A stretch of DNA of 64,000 nucleotides. Origin: Rhizobium album (lineage in GTDB: Bacteria; Pseudomonadota; Alphaproteobacteria; Rhizobiales; Rhizobiaceae). The stretch spans positions 62,001 through 126,000 of the forward strand of contig NZ_QFBC01000011.1 of NCBI RefSeq assembly GCF_003122325.1. Direction: 5' to 3'. The notes under the pieces are model-generated. The model made no database searches. It saw only the letters and a list, made by a program, of their open reading frames with translations, and had not been told where the DNA came from. Each line of letters begins with the position of its first letter. Within the stretch, counting starts at the first letter, position 1. The position numbers were made by a program, and so were the translations under genes. Below are positions 25,649-34,431 of the stretch, in pieces.

Positions 25649-26575
25649 CTATGCTGCCAGATGGCCAAAGCCGCTGCGTGCGACCCGGCTCAAGAGTTCA
25701 CGCTTCAGGACGGCTTCGCATTGGCGGGATGCATCCTGCAGTTTTTCGAGATCGATGCCGGTATCGATCCCTTCGGCCTCGAACAGATTGACGAGGTCTT
25801 CGGTCGCGACATTGCCGGTAAAACCTTCGCCATATTGGATCTGCGCCGGATGGCCGCCGACGCCGCCGATGGCGCTATCGAACCAGCGGCAACCCGCCTC
25901 GTAGGCCGCATAACAATTGGCGAGGCCCGTGCCGCGGCTGTCATGAAAATGGGCGATCGGCACCGTATCGGGCAATTCGCGAGCGATGCGTTCGAAAAGA
26001 CGTCTGACGGTCGTCGGCGTGCCGTGGCCCGTCGTATCGCAAACCGAGACATGCTTCACGCCAAGCGCCGAAAAACGGGAGAGATCGGCCAGGACGCTTC
26101 CCGGATCGACCTTGCCTTCGAAGGGGCAGCCGAGAGCCATGGAGACGACCCCGATCAGGCGGAACCGGTCGCCCGCAAGCTTGACCATTTCCGCGATATT
26201 GTCCCATTGCGCCTCCCGGGTGGTGCGAAGGTTCCTCTGGGTGTGGGACTGGGTGGCGGAGACGAGAAGACTGATTTCATCGGCGCCATGGCCGGCGTCG
26301 AGATCGTCAAGCGCACGCTGCACTGCCCTGGGGTTGGGGCAGGTCGCCTTGTAACAGGTGCCCGGCCGCCTCGCTATACCGGCCAGAACCTGCGAGGCGT
26401 CCGCGAAGACCGGGACATGGGCGGGGCTGCTATAACTCGTCGCCTCGATGCGCGGAAAGCTGGCATCCGAAAACGCGCCGATCAAGGCAATTTTTTCGGC
26501 AGTGGAGATCGAGGCGGACTCGTGCTGCAACCCGTCGCGCGCAAAACATTCGCAGATTGTGATTTCGTTCGCCAT
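25649..26575 (-). CDS. HMG-CoA lyase-like (HMGL family) aldol-type lyase
   Basis: 308-residue TIM-barrel enzyme of the HMGL/DRE metallolyase family, which cleaves 3-hydroxyacyl-CoA esters. Metal and catalytic marks are RDGLQ (14-18), the HFHD motif (IAHFHDSRGTGLAN) and GCPFEG. The signature of true HMG-CoA lyases, GGLGGCP with the catalytic Cys, reads GGVGGHP here, so the Cys is replaced by His and the substrate is probably not HMG-CoA. GGAGGTGGGGC precedes ATG 26575. It is the first gene of the operon and has the MarR-type site 41 bases upstream. Confidence 0.85.
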   Translation of the reverse strand: MANEITICECFARDGLQHESASISTAEKIALIGAFSDASFPRIEATSYSSPAHVPVFADASQVLAGIARRPGTCYKATCPNPRAVQRALDDLDAGHGADEISLLVSATQSHTQRNLRTTREAQWDNIAEMVKLAGDRFRLIGVVSMALGCPFEGKVDPGSVLADLSRFSALGVKHVSVCDTTGHGTPTTVRRLFERIARELPDTVPIAHFHDSRGTGLANCYAAYEAGCRWFDSAIGGVGGHPAQIQYGEGFTGNVATEDLVNLFEAEGIDTGIDLEKLQDASRQCEAVLKRELLSRVARSGFGHLAA

Positions 26576-26615
26576 GCCCCACCTCCATCCGGCTTGACGA
26601 CAGAAATGGATTTAT

Positions 26616-26638
26616 TTGTTCACATTGTCAACTATTTT
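26616..26638. promoter_or_regulatory. MarR-type operator upstream of the HMGL operon (site 1)
   Basis: On the minus strand this 23-base site contains AGTTGACAATGTGAACA with an AAAAT flank. It is identical to the site at 27305-27327 except for one base. Its core is an imperfect palindrome, GTTGAC and GTGAAC around AAT. It includes TTGACA, a perfect -35 box for the leftward operon, so binding would block RNA polymerase. It lies between the marR stop and the operon start. Confidence 0.7.
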
Positions 26639-26658
26639 ATCCCTGAAAATCTTGCGAC

Positions 26659-27240
26659 CTATTCCTCGTCAATGCTTCTCAGGTCCGATTGGGAGGCGGC
26701 GCTGCGCAATTCGTGATAATATTTGCTGCTCGTGCGGGTCACTCGGCGCAGGAGTTCGAGAAGGATCTGCTGCTCTGCATGGCTAAGGGTTGCCAGCATT
26801 TCTTCATTTCTTTCAAAAGAATCGTCTAGAATGCTGCGCGACAGCGCGAGGCCTTCCGGGCTGAGCTTCAGCAGAATGCTGCGGCCATCCTCGGGGTTGG
26901 CGGTCCTGGCGATATAACCACGATCGATCATTCCCGAAACCGTGCGGCTCATCTGGCTTTTCAGCAGGCCACTATGCTTTGCAAGCTCCTGCAGCGGCAC
27001 TTCCCCCAGATATTTGAGCACTGCGAGAACGCGCCATTCCCGCGGGGTGATGCCATATTTCGGTCGAATGGAAAGCGCTGCAATCCGCGTCGATAGGCCG
27101 GCCAGTCGCTGCAGTTGGAAGGAAAACAGATCGCGGATATCCGGCTCCTTTCCCGACTTGTCGTGGCGCTTGTCGAAGTAGTCTCCGGAATTTTCATTCA
27201 ACTGATCGCGGTTGCGCACCGTCGTTTCCTCTCGGGGCAT
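26659..27240 (-). CDS. MarR-family transcriptional regulator
   Basis: 193-residue winged-helix regulator. The MarR core runs from LSTRIAALSIRPKYGITPREWRVLAVL through the recognition helix (LAKHSGLLKSQMSRTVSGMIDRGYI) and the wing RTANPEDGRSILLKLSPEG. An unusual charged 40-residue N-terminus precedes it. ATG 27240 has GGAGG eight bases upstream. It lies between the seven-gene catabolic operon (same strand, downstream) and the divergent importer operon, with matching operator sites on both sides. I infer that it represses both operons and itself until the pathway substrate or a CoA ester binds. Confidence 0.9.
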   Translation of the reverse strand: MPREETTVRNRDQLNENSGDYFDKRHDKSGKEPDIRDLFSFQLQRLAGLSTRIAALSIRPKYGITPREWRVLAVLKYLGEVPLQELAKHSGLLKSQMSRTVSGMIDRGYIARTANPEDGRSILLKLSPEGLALSRSILDDSFERNEEMLATLSHAEQQILLELLRRVTRTSSKYYHELRSAASQSDLRSIDEE

Positions 27241-27304
27241 GTCATTGTCCTCCATCCATATGCGATTTCGGGTCGTTGCGGCGAGTGCCGCAAAATGTTG
27301 TCGC

Positions 27305-27327
27305 AAAATAGTTGACAACGTGAACAA
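27305..27327. promoter_or_regulatory. MarR-type operator in the marR/importer divergent region (site 2)
   Basis: The core AGTTGACAACGTGAACA with the AAAAT flank matches site 1 at 22 of 23 positions. TTGACA (27312-27317) followed after 16 bases by TAATTT (27334-27339) is a plausible rightward promoter for the binding-protein gene at 27438. The site is 65 bases from the marR start, so one protein bound here could control both directions. Confidence 0.7.
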
Positions 27328-27437
27328 TGTAGTTAATTTCGTCAACCAGATTGGCATGGGGCCGTCGACTTGTCGACCGTGCCGGCCTGTCGGGGAGCGA
27401 CGGGATGGTGCAGGATCTGTTTTCTGGAGGAGCGGAC

Positions 27438-28481
27438 ATGATTTCATTACGGCATAAAGCGGCCTGCCTTGTCGGCGCGGCCATGCTTGTTTCGGCGGCC
27501 TCCGCATTTGCGGCCAGCCCAACACTCACGGTTGCCGGGTTCGGCGGCAATCTGCAGGCGGACCTTCGCAAGACGATCTGGCAGCCGGCCGCGGATGCTG
27601 CCGGCGTCGAACTGCGCGAGGAGACGCATGACGGTCTGGCTGCCGTACGCGTGCAGGTTCAGTCCGGTTCCCCGACCTGGGATGTGGTCCATATAGGGGC
27701 GGATGAATGCGCAGTCGGCGGCAAGGAAGGCCTGTTCGAAACGCTCGATTACAACGTGATCGACACGAACGGCTTCGACAAGCTCGGTTTCGGCGAAAAC
27801 TGGATCGCCACCAATACCTATTCGGTCGTGCTGGCCTGGCGCACGGATGTCTACAAGGACAAGAAGCCGCAAGGCTGGAAGGATCTCTGGGACGTCAAGA
27901 ATTTTCCGGGCCGCCGGGCGCTCAGCACCTATCCGGCGGAAATGATGGAAATCGCCCTGATGGCGGATGGCGTCGACAAGGACAAGCTCTATCCGCTTGA
28001 TACCAAGCGGGCATTCGCCTCGCTGGAGAAGATCAAGAACGACGTATCCGTCTGGTGGTCTTCCGGTGCGCAGTCGGCCCAGCTCATCAAGGACAGGGAA
28101 GTCGATATGATGGCGATCTGGGGGAGCCGCGTCGCCAATGTTATCAAGGACGGCGCGCCGGTCGAGTTCACCTATCAGGACGCGATCCTTGGCTATGGTT
28201 GCCTCGCTATCCTCAAGGGCTCCCAGCATGTCGCCGAAGCGCAGAAATTCATTGCCGGCGTCGTCTCGCCTGAAGTGCAGGCGCGCATTCCGGAAATGAT
28301 GCCCTATTACGGCCCGACCAACAGTCGCGCCTTCGAGGTCAAGACGTTCACGCCTGACGTTCTGGCCCGGTCGAACATGTCGCCGGAAAACGTCAAGAAG
28401 CAGACCTTCCTGAACGCGAACTGGTGGCGCGACAACAATGCCCTCGTCCGCGAGGACTACAGCCTGCTGATGTCTCGCTGA
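27438..28481 (+). CDS. Periplasmic binding protein of a Pot-type (polyamine/opine class) ABC importer
   Basis: 347 residues with a Sec signal peptide ending ASAFA-A. The mature start ASPTLTVAGFGGNLQADLRKTIW and ETHDGLAAVRVQVQSGSPTWDVVHIG fit the PotD/SBP_bac_8 class that binds polyamines, opines and related cationic compounds. GGAGGAGCGGAC precedes ATG 27438. It is the first gene of the importer set next to MarR site 2. The downstream aminotransferase suggests an amine ligand. Confidence 0.9.
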   Translation: MISLRHKAACLVGAAMLVSAASAFAASPTLTVAGFGGNLQADLRKTIWQPAADAAGVELREETHDGLAAVRVQVQSGSPTWDVVHIGADECAVGGKEGLFETLDYNVIDTNGFDKLGFGENWIATNTYSVVLAWRTDVYKDKKPQGWKDLWDVKNFPGRRALSTYPAEMMEIALMADGVDKDKLYPLDTKRAFASLEKIKNDVSVWWSSGAQSAQLIKDREVDMMAIWGSRVANVIKDGAPVEFTYQDAILGYGCLAILKGSQHVAEAQKFIAGVVSPEVQARIPEMMPYYGPTNSRAFEVKTFTPDVLARSNMSPENVKKQTFLNANWWRDNNALVREDYSLLMSR

Positions 28482-28506
28482 CGTCGATCGCATACGGAGA
28501 ACGGCA

Positions 28507-29571
28507 ATGACATCGGGTGCAGTTTCGATCCGCCAGATCTACAAGGCCTACGGGAGCTATACGGCGCTGGACGGAATATCGCTGGATATCGCCGCGGGCG
28601 AGTTCCTGACGCTTCTCGGCCCCTCCGGCTCGGGAAAGACGACGCTCCTGAACGTCATTGCCGGCTTCGAGCGGCCAGACAGCGGCAGCCTGCTGGTCGA
28701 CAATGCCGAATTCATCACCAGGCCACCGCACAAGCGCGATCTCGGCATGGTGTTTCAAAGCTATGCCCTGTTTCCGCATATGGATGTCTTCGCCAACGTG
28801 GCATACCCGTTAAAGTTGCGTAAAGTGAATGCTTCGGCTATCAGATCGAAAGTCATGATGGCACTCGAAACAGTCCATATGGCCCATCTTGCCGGCCGCC
28901 GTACCCACGAATTGTCGGGCGGCCAGCGCCAGCGTGTGGCCCTCGCACGCGCCATCGTTTTCGAACCGAAGCTGCTTTTGATGGACGAGCCGCTTTCCGC
29001 GCTCGACAAGAACTTGCGCGAGCATATGCAGATCGAGTTGAAGCGCCTCCATCGCACGCTTGGCATGACGACTGTCTATGTTACCCATGACCAGCAGGAA
29101 GCGCTGACCATGTCGGACCGTATCGCGGTGCTCGACCGGGGGCGGATCATGCAGCTCGATACGCCGAAGACCGTATACGACGCGCCGAATTGCAAGTTCG
29201 TCGCCGGCTTCATGGGCGATACGCGCTTCGTGCCGGTCGAGAGGAGCGGCCAGGATTTTACCCTGGGCGGCCGGCCGCTCAGGCTGGGAACGACGCCACA
29301 AAAAGCTGCCGACGATATCTATCTGATGGTGCGCCCGGAACGGCTGCGCTGGCAGGGTGCGGCCGAAAGGGACAACCGCATCGAAGGCCAGGTCATCGAT
29401 GTCACCTATCTGGGCGATAGCCACATGGTATCGCTCCAGCTTCCCCAGAGCACCGAGATCTCCATCCGGCATACGGGGGCGGAGAACACACCGCTTCCCG
29501 GCCCTGGCGACAAGCTGGCACTCTGGATGACACCGGAAGCGAGCGTCATCGTCGAAGGGGCGCGGCAATGA
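28507..29571 (+). CDS. ABC transporter ATPase, PotA class
   Basis: 354-residue ATPase of the importer: Walker A GPSGSGKTT, Q-loop FQSYALFPHM, signature LSGGQRQR, Walker B LLLMDEP and switch VTHDQQEA. A C-terminal TOBE-like domain follows (DIYLMVRPERLRWQG). The stop overlaps the start of the first permease as ATGA-type at 29568-29571. It lies 25 bases after the binding-protein gene, in the same operon. Confidence 0.93.
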   Translation: MTSGAVSIRQIYKAYGSYTALDGISLDIAAGEFLTLLGPSGSGKTTLLNVIAGFERPDSGSLLVDNAEFITRPPHKRDLGMVFQSYALFPHMDVFANVAYPLKLRKVNASAIRSKVMMALETVHMAHLAGRRTHELSGGQRQRVALARAIVFEPKLLLMDEPLSALDKNLREHMQIELKRLHRTLGMTTVYVTHDQQEALTMSDRIAVLDRGRIMQLDTPKTVYDAPNCKFVAGFMGDTRFVPVERSGQDFTLGGRPLRLGTTPQKAADDIYLMVRPERLRWQGAAERDNRIEGQVIDVTYLGDSHMVSLQLPQSTEISIRHTGAENTPLPGPGDKLALWMTPEASVIVEGARQ

Positions 29572-30470
29572 CCATGGCAGATACGCATTTCTCCGTCCCG
29601 CAACTCAACGCGGATGTGCTGCAACGGTCTCGACGCCGGGCCGGGTTTGCCTTTGTCGGCCTGTCATTGCCCGCCTTCGTGCTCGTCATGCTGGTACTGA
29701 TCGTTCCCTTCACCTGGCTGGCCTGGATGTCGTTTTACGATGCGTCCGGCGCGCTTTCGGCGGAAAATTACGCGCGGCTGATGCGGCCAGCCTATGTCGA
29801 CAGCTTCCTGACGACCTTCAAGGTGGCCTCGATCGTCACGATCGTTTGCGTCATTCTGGGTTATCCGGTTGCCTACCTCCTGTCGCAGATCCCGGAAAAG
29901 GCCGCGCAGGTGATGATGATCTTCATCATCCTGCCCTTCTGGACCTCGGTTCTGGTGCGCACCTATGCATGGCTGGTTCTGCTGCAGAGGCAGGGGCTGA
30001 TCAATACCTGGCTTACCAATCTCGGGGTGATTTCCGAACCGCTGCCGCTCGTCAACAATCTCACGGGCACGGTCATCGGCATGGTCCATGTCATGCTGCC
30101 CTTTCTCATCCTGCCGCTCTATGCGTCGATGAAAACGATCGATCCCATTCTCCTGCGCGCGGCGTCGAATTGCGGTGCGTCCCCGGCACAAGCGTTCCGC
30201 CAGGTGTTTCTGCCGCTGTCTCTGCCGGGCGTTGCAACCGGCGTCGCGCTGATCTTCGTGCTCTGCCTCGGTTATTATCTGACGCCGGCATTGCTTGGCG
30301 GCGGCCGGGTGGCGATGTGGTCGACGCAGATCGCCGACATGATCGCCAAATTCGCAAACTGGGGTGCGGCCAGCGCGCTGAGCGTCGTTCTGCTCATCGT
30401 CACCGGCACAATCTTGTGGATCGTCAACGCGCTGCTCAATGCGGCAAGCGTTACCAAGGGATGTGCCTGA
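29568..30470 (+). CDS. ABC transporter permease, PotB class
   Basis: 300-residue inner-membrane subunit with six TM segments. A long first TM begins near residue 22 (GFAFVGLSLPAFVLVMLVLIV, split here as GFAFVGLSLP and AFVLVMLVLIV). The EAA loop is LLRAASNCGASPAQAFRQVFLPLSLPG. It overlaps the ATPase gene by four bases and the PotC-like gene by one. It forms the translocation pore with the next gene product. Confidence 0.92.
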   Translation: MTMADTHFSVPQLNADVLQRSRRRAGFAFVGLSLPAFVLVMLVLIVPFTWLAWMSFYDASGALSAENYARLMRPAYVDSFLTTFKVASIVTIVCVILGYPVAYLLSQIPEKAAQVMMIFIILPFWTSVLVRTYAWLVLLQRQGLINTWLTNLGVISEPLPLVNNLTGTVIGMVHVMLPFLILPLYASMKTIDPILLRAASNCGASPAQAFRQVFLPLSLPGVATGVALIFVLCLGYYLTPALLGGGRVAMWSTQIADMIAKFANWGAASALSVVLLIVTGTILWIVNALLNAASVTKGCA

Positions 30471-31291
30471 TGCTGAGATCTCCGGCCACTTCGACCCAGA
30501 TCACCCATGGCGACCGGCTCTGGCTCTATATTCTCGTCGGCCTCATCCTGGCATTCCTGATCGTGCCATGTCTGATCGTCATTCCGATGTCCTTTTCGGA
30601 ATCCCAGTATCTGGAGTTCCCGCCGCGGGCGCTCAGCCTGCGCTGGTACGATGCCTTTTTCTCCTCGCCGGAATGGCGTCAGTCGGCCGTGGTTTCCTTC
30701 CAGGTTGCAGGCGCGACGACGGTGCTGGCGACGATCTTCGGGACGCTTGCAAGCTACGGGCTTTTCAAGTCGGCCAATCCGTTCAATCTCGTGATCCGCA
30801 GTGTGCTGATCCTGTCGATGATGGTGCCGTTGATTTTCGTGGCCATCGGCGTGTTCTTCGTCTTCGCCAAGCTCGGCATGAACAACACGCTCATCGGCCT
30901 GATCCTCGCGCATACGACACTGGCCATCCCTTTCGTCATGATCGCGGTCACCAATGGCCTGAAGGGTTTCGATCTCAATCAGGAGCGCGCAGCCCGCAGT
31001 CTCGGAGCCTCCCCGGCGCGCGCCTTCTTCACTGTCACCATGCCGCAGATCAGGGTCTCGATCTTTTCCGGCATGCTCTTTGCCTTCATCACGTCGTTCG
31101 ATGAGGTCATCGTGTCGATATTCGTTTCGAGCGGCGCCAATTCGACGCTGACCAAGCGCATGTTCGCCAATATCCGCGATCAGGTCGATCCGACGGTCGC
31201 TGCCATCTCTTCCATCCTTGTCGTCGCCTCGATCGTCATTCTCGTCGGCGCGCAATTCGTCAAGAAATCGAAACCGAGAACCGCGGGCTGA
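30470..31291 (+). CDS. ABC transporter permease, PotC class
   Basis: 273-residue second permease with six TM segments and the EAA loop QERAARSLGASPARAFFTVTMP. The ATG at 30470 shares its A with the preceding stop (TGATG) and has AAGGG upstream; an in-frame ATG at 30461 is the alternative. The C-terminal stretch FDEVIVSIFVSSGANSTLTKRMF is typical of PotC. The aminotransferase gene follows after 56 bases, probably on the same transcript. Confidence 0.92.
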   Translation: MLRSPATSTQITHGDRLWLYILVGLILAFLIVPCLIVIPMSFSESQYLEFPPRALSLRWYDAFFSSPEWRQSAVVSFQVAGATTVLATIFGTLASYGLFKSANPFNLVIRSVLILSMMVPLIFVAIGVFFVFAKLGMNNTLIGLILAHTTLAIPFVMIAVTNGLKGFDLNQERAARSLGASPARAFFTVTMPQIRVSIFSGMLFAFITSFDEVIVSIFVSSGANSTLTKRMFANIRDQVDPTVAAISSILVVASIVILVGAQFVKKSKPRTAG

Positions 31292-31347
31292 GTGCTGCGG
31301 ACTCGTCACCATCATAGGCCGGAAAAGCCTGCTCTCAGGAGAAACCC

Positions 31348-32730
31348 ATGCTTCAGAACTCGCTTCGCGCGCGCGATATTGCCGTACAGATCCATCCCCA
31401 GACCAATCTGGCCTTGCACGAAAAGGTCGGCCCGACGATCATGACGCGTGGCGAGGGTGCCTATGTCTATGACGACGACGGCAAGCAATATATCGAAGGC
31501 ATGTCCGGCCTTTGGTGTGCCGCGCTCGGAATGAGCGAGAAACGCCTTGTCGAAGCCGCGACACGTCAGCTCGACACGCTTCCTTATTACCAGAACTTTG
31601 CCCATCGCGCCACCGAGCCGGGTATCGAACTGTCGGATCGCCTGCTGCGGTTGGCCCCCGTGCCGATGTCCAAGGTCCTCTTCCAGAGCTCCGGTTCGGA
31701 AGCCAATGACACGGCCGTCAAGCTCATCTGGTATTATTTCCATTCCCAGGCACGCCCGGAAAAGAAGAAGATCATCGCGCGCAAGCGCGGCTATCACGGC
31801 ACGTCCATCGCTTCCGCCAGCATTACCGGCCTGCCGCACCTGCATCGCGACTGGAACCTGCCGCTCGAAGGGTTCCTGCATGTAACCTGCCCACATTTTT
31901 ACCGCGACGGTCTGCCGGGCGAGACGGAGGAGGCGTTTGCAACACGCCTTGCCGAGGAACTGGATGCGCTGATCGTCGCCGAAGGCCCGGAAACCGTGGC
32001 TGCTTTCTTCGCGGAGCCGGCCATGGGCACCGGTGGCGTCGTGTTGCCGCCGAAGACCTATTTCGAGAAGATCCAGAAGGTTCTCAAGAAGCACGACGTG
32101 CTTCTTGTGGCCGATGAAGTCATCACCGGTTTCGGGCGTACCGGCAACTGGTGGGGAACGCAGACCTACGACATGCAGCCGGATATCATCACCTGCGCCA
32201 AGGCATTGACATCAGCCTATATGCCGCTTTCGGCAATCCTCCTGTCGGAGCGGATTTATGAAGGGATGAAGGCGCAGAGCGAAAAGATCGGCGTCTTCGG
32301 CCACGGCTATACCTATGGCGCCCATCCCGTTGCCTGCGCCGTTGGCGTGGAAACACTGCGTATCTATGAGGAAGACGGCATCATCGATGGGGTCAATACC
32401 CTTGGCGACCACATGGGCAGGCTCATGTATCCTCTGCTCGATCATCCTCTCGTCGGTGAAGTGCGCGGTGTCGGCCTCATGTGGGGGGTCGAACTCGTGC
32501 GCAGCAAGAAGACGCGCGAAGCTTTTGCACCGGACCTGCAATTCGGGCTCGGTGTCCAGAACCATGCCTTCGAAAATGGTCTCGTCTGCCGCTCGCTCGG
32601 TACTGCCATCGCCTTTGCGCCGCCACTGATCTCGACCTTGGAACAGATCGAGCAGATTGCCGCTCGTTTCAAGCACGCCCTCGACACGGCGCTCGACGGC
32701 TATATCCGCTCGGGTGGCAAGCTGGACTGA
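31348..32730 (+). CDS. PLP-dependent class III aminotransferase (omega-amine/putrescine-pyruvate type)
   Basis: 460-residue fold-type I transaminase. The PLP Lys285 is in ITCAKALTSAYMPLSA, Asp256 in VLLVADEVITGFGRTG, and the phosphate-binding GSEAND is at about 116-121. The opening LHPQTNLALHEKVGPTI-like stretch (IHPQTNLALHEKVGPTI) and YHGTSIASASITGLP recall putrescine- or beta-alanine-pyruvate aminotransferases. It would turn the amine imported by the upstream transporter into an aldehyde, the proposed substrate of the ALDH at 18915. AGGAG lies before the ATG. Confidence 0.9.
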   Translation: MLQNSLRARDIAVQIHPQTNLALHEKVGPTIMTRGEGAYVYDDDGKQYIEGMSGLWCAALGMSEKRLVEAATRQLDTLPYYQNFAHRATEPGIELSDRLLRLAPVPMSKVLFQSSGSEANDTAVKLIWYYFHSQARPEKKKIIARKRGYHGTSIASASITGLPHLHRDWNLPLEGFLHVTCPHFYRDGLPGETEEAFATRLAEELDALIVAEGPETVAAFFAEPAMGTGGVVLPPKTYFEKIQKVLKKHDVLLVADEVITGFGRTGNWWGTQTYDMQPDIITCAKALTSAYMPLSAILLSERIYEGMKAQSEKIGVFGHGYTYGAHPVACAVGVETLRIYEEDGIIDGVNTLGDHMGRLMYPLLDHPLVGEVRGVGLMWGVELVRSKKTREAFAPDLQFGLGVQNHAFENGLVCRSLGTAIAFAPPLISTLEQIEQIAARFKHALDTALDGYIRSGGKLD

Positions 32731-32746
32731 TTTCGCCGCTCAAGAA

Positions 32747-32767
32747 CCACGCATGCGCGTGATTGTT
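32747..32767 (+). terminator. Short hairpin between aminotransferase and amidohydrolase genes
   Basis: CACGC-ATGC-GCGTG forms a five-base stem followed by ATTGTTT. It stands 17 bases after the aminotransferase stop and just before the amidohydrolase gene. It could be a weak terminator or attenuator that lowers expression of the last gene. Confidence 0.3.
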
Positions 32768-32781
32768 TAAGGGGATCTGAA

Positions 32782-34431
32782 TTGACGAAAGCCGCAAGCC
32801 TTTTCACCAATGGTGCGATACGAACGATGAATCCCGCGCAGCCGGTCGCGGAGGCGCTTGCCGTCGACGCCGGGGGGCGCATCCTGGGGGTCGGATCGGC
32901 AAGGGATCTCCAGCGGTTCGTCGATGGAAAAACGCAGGAGGTGGATCTCGCCGGACGTTTCGTCATGCCCGGCATCTTCGACTTTCACCTACACGTGATC
33001 GATGGAATAGTCCTGCGCCAGCGCTCCTTCCCGATCGATGCGGGCGACGATTTCGATACCATCCTCGAGAGCGTGCGCCAGGCGGCTGCCAGCCGCAGGG
33101 AGGAAGGCTGGTTGATCGGCGGTTCTTACGGGGAGCAGGCACTCGGCTACATCCAATCCGCAGGACCCGAAGCCAAACGGCGGCTCAACGAAGCCAGCGG
33201 CGACCGTCCGCTTCTCATGTTTCACGTCAGCCAGCATGGCGCCTTCGTGAACGACGCCGCCCTTCGTGAAGCGGGAATTCATACCGAGACCCCCGATCCT
33301 CCAGGGGGGCGCGTCGTGCGCGTTCAGGGGGAGGCGACCGGGCTTCTCGAAGAACATGCGATGTCCTTGGTCACTTCCGCCATCCCGGAGCCCACCGACA
33401 TTGAATTGATCGACCTTGCGCGAGCGGCAGTCCAATATTTCAATTCGGTTGGAATGACGGGGTTCGTGGACGCCATGTCCACGCCTGCAATGCTGCGCGC
33501 TTTCCGGGCATTGGACGATGCCGGGGAGCTGTCGGCCTGGTCCGGCTTCACGCTCGCCACAAGGCATGGCAGCACGGTTTGTTCGCAAGCAGCGAAAGAA
33601 ATGCTTGAGAAACGCAAGCAGATATGCGGTCCCCATATGATTGCCGAAAATGCCAAGATCTTTCTCGATGGCGTGCCGTCGCTGAGAACGGCAGCCATGA
33701 TAAGCCCCTATCCGGGTGTCGGCGGACACGGCGAGATGTACCTGACGCCCGACGAGCTCTTTGCCGAAATAGCGGCCCTTGATCGGCAGGGCGTGGGGGT
33801 GAAGGTCCATGCCATTGGCGATGCCGCCGTTGCGCGCGTGCTGGATGCCGTGGCGAAGGTGCGTCGGGAAAATGGTGACGATGGCCCCCGGCATCATATC
33901 GCGCATGGCCAGTTCTTGCGCCATGAAGACATAGGCAGAATGAAGCAGTTGCGGGTGATCGCCGACCTCAATCCGCCTCTCTGGTTCGTCAACCATGCCA
34001 GTCTCGCACATGAACGGGTTGTTGGTGCCGAGCGATACAGCAAAGTCTGGCCGATCCGAACCATGCTCGAAGCCGGCGTCACTATGGCACTTGGCAGTGA
34101 CTGGCTAACGATCTTTCCGGAAATCGATCCCTGGAAAGCCCTTGCCGGACTGCTGACGCGCCGCGATCCCTCTCGAAAATATGAAGGTGTGCATGCGCCG
34201 CAAGAAGCCATTACGCTCGATCAGGCGTTGCCTCTGATGACATGTAACCCAGCTGAAGGCATCGGTCTAGGCGAACGGACAGGCAGGCTGGAAGTCGGAA
34301 TGTCCGCCGATATGATCGTACTCGATCGCGATCTTTACGCCGTGTCTTCTGAAGAGATTGCGGGAACACATGTATTAAAAACCTACTTCGAAGGTCGACA
34401 AGTATATTCCAGTGTTACGTCGGCAGATTGA
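32782..34431 (+). CDS. Amidohydrolase family 3 (YtcJ-like) metal-dependent hydrolase
   Basis: 549-residue amidohydrolase with metal ligands HLH (DFHLHV, about residue 71), the central Lys region (NAKIFLDGVPSLRT), VHAIGD, and the terminal Asp in LGSDWLTIF. These are the marks of the YtcJ/exoenzyme-like N-substituted amide hydrolase group. Start TTG 32782 has AAGGGG at eight bases and no ATG nearby. It ends the importer-aminotransferase set, so it may release the amine from an N-acyl precursor. A paralogue lies at 61793. Confidence 0.85.
   Translation: MTKAASLFTNGAIRTMNPAQPVAEALAVDAGGRILGVGSARDLQRFVDGKTQEVDLAGRFVMPGIFDFHLHVIDGIVLRQRSFPIDAGDDFDTILESVRQAAASRREEGWLIGGSYGEQALGYIQSAGPEAKRRLNEASGDRPLLMFHVSQHGAFVNDAALREAGIHTETPDPPGGRVVRVQGEATGLLEEHAMSLVTSAIPEPTDIELIDLARAAVQYFNSVGMTGFVDAMSTPAMLRAFRALDDAGELSAWSGFTLATRHGSTVCSQAAKEMLEKRKQICGPHMIAENAKIFLDGVPSLRTAAMISPYPGVGGHGEMYLTPDELFAEIAALDRQGVGVKVHAIGDAAVARVLDAVAKVRRENGDDGPRHHIAHGQFLRHEDIGRMKQLRVIADLNPPLWFVNHASLAHERVVGAERYSKVWPIRTMLEAGVTMALGSDWLTIFPEIDPWKALAGLLTRRDPSRKYEGVHAPQEAITLDQALPLMTCNPAEGIGLGERTGRLEVGMSADMIVLDRDLYAVSSEEIAGTHVLKTYFEGRQVYSSVTSAD

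Noticed and set aside
18915-26575. Leucine/isovalerate (Liu) pathway as explanation of the HMGL operon
   Set aside because: No acyl-CoA dehydrogenase or biotin carboxylase genes are present, and the HMGL protein lacks the catalytic Cys.
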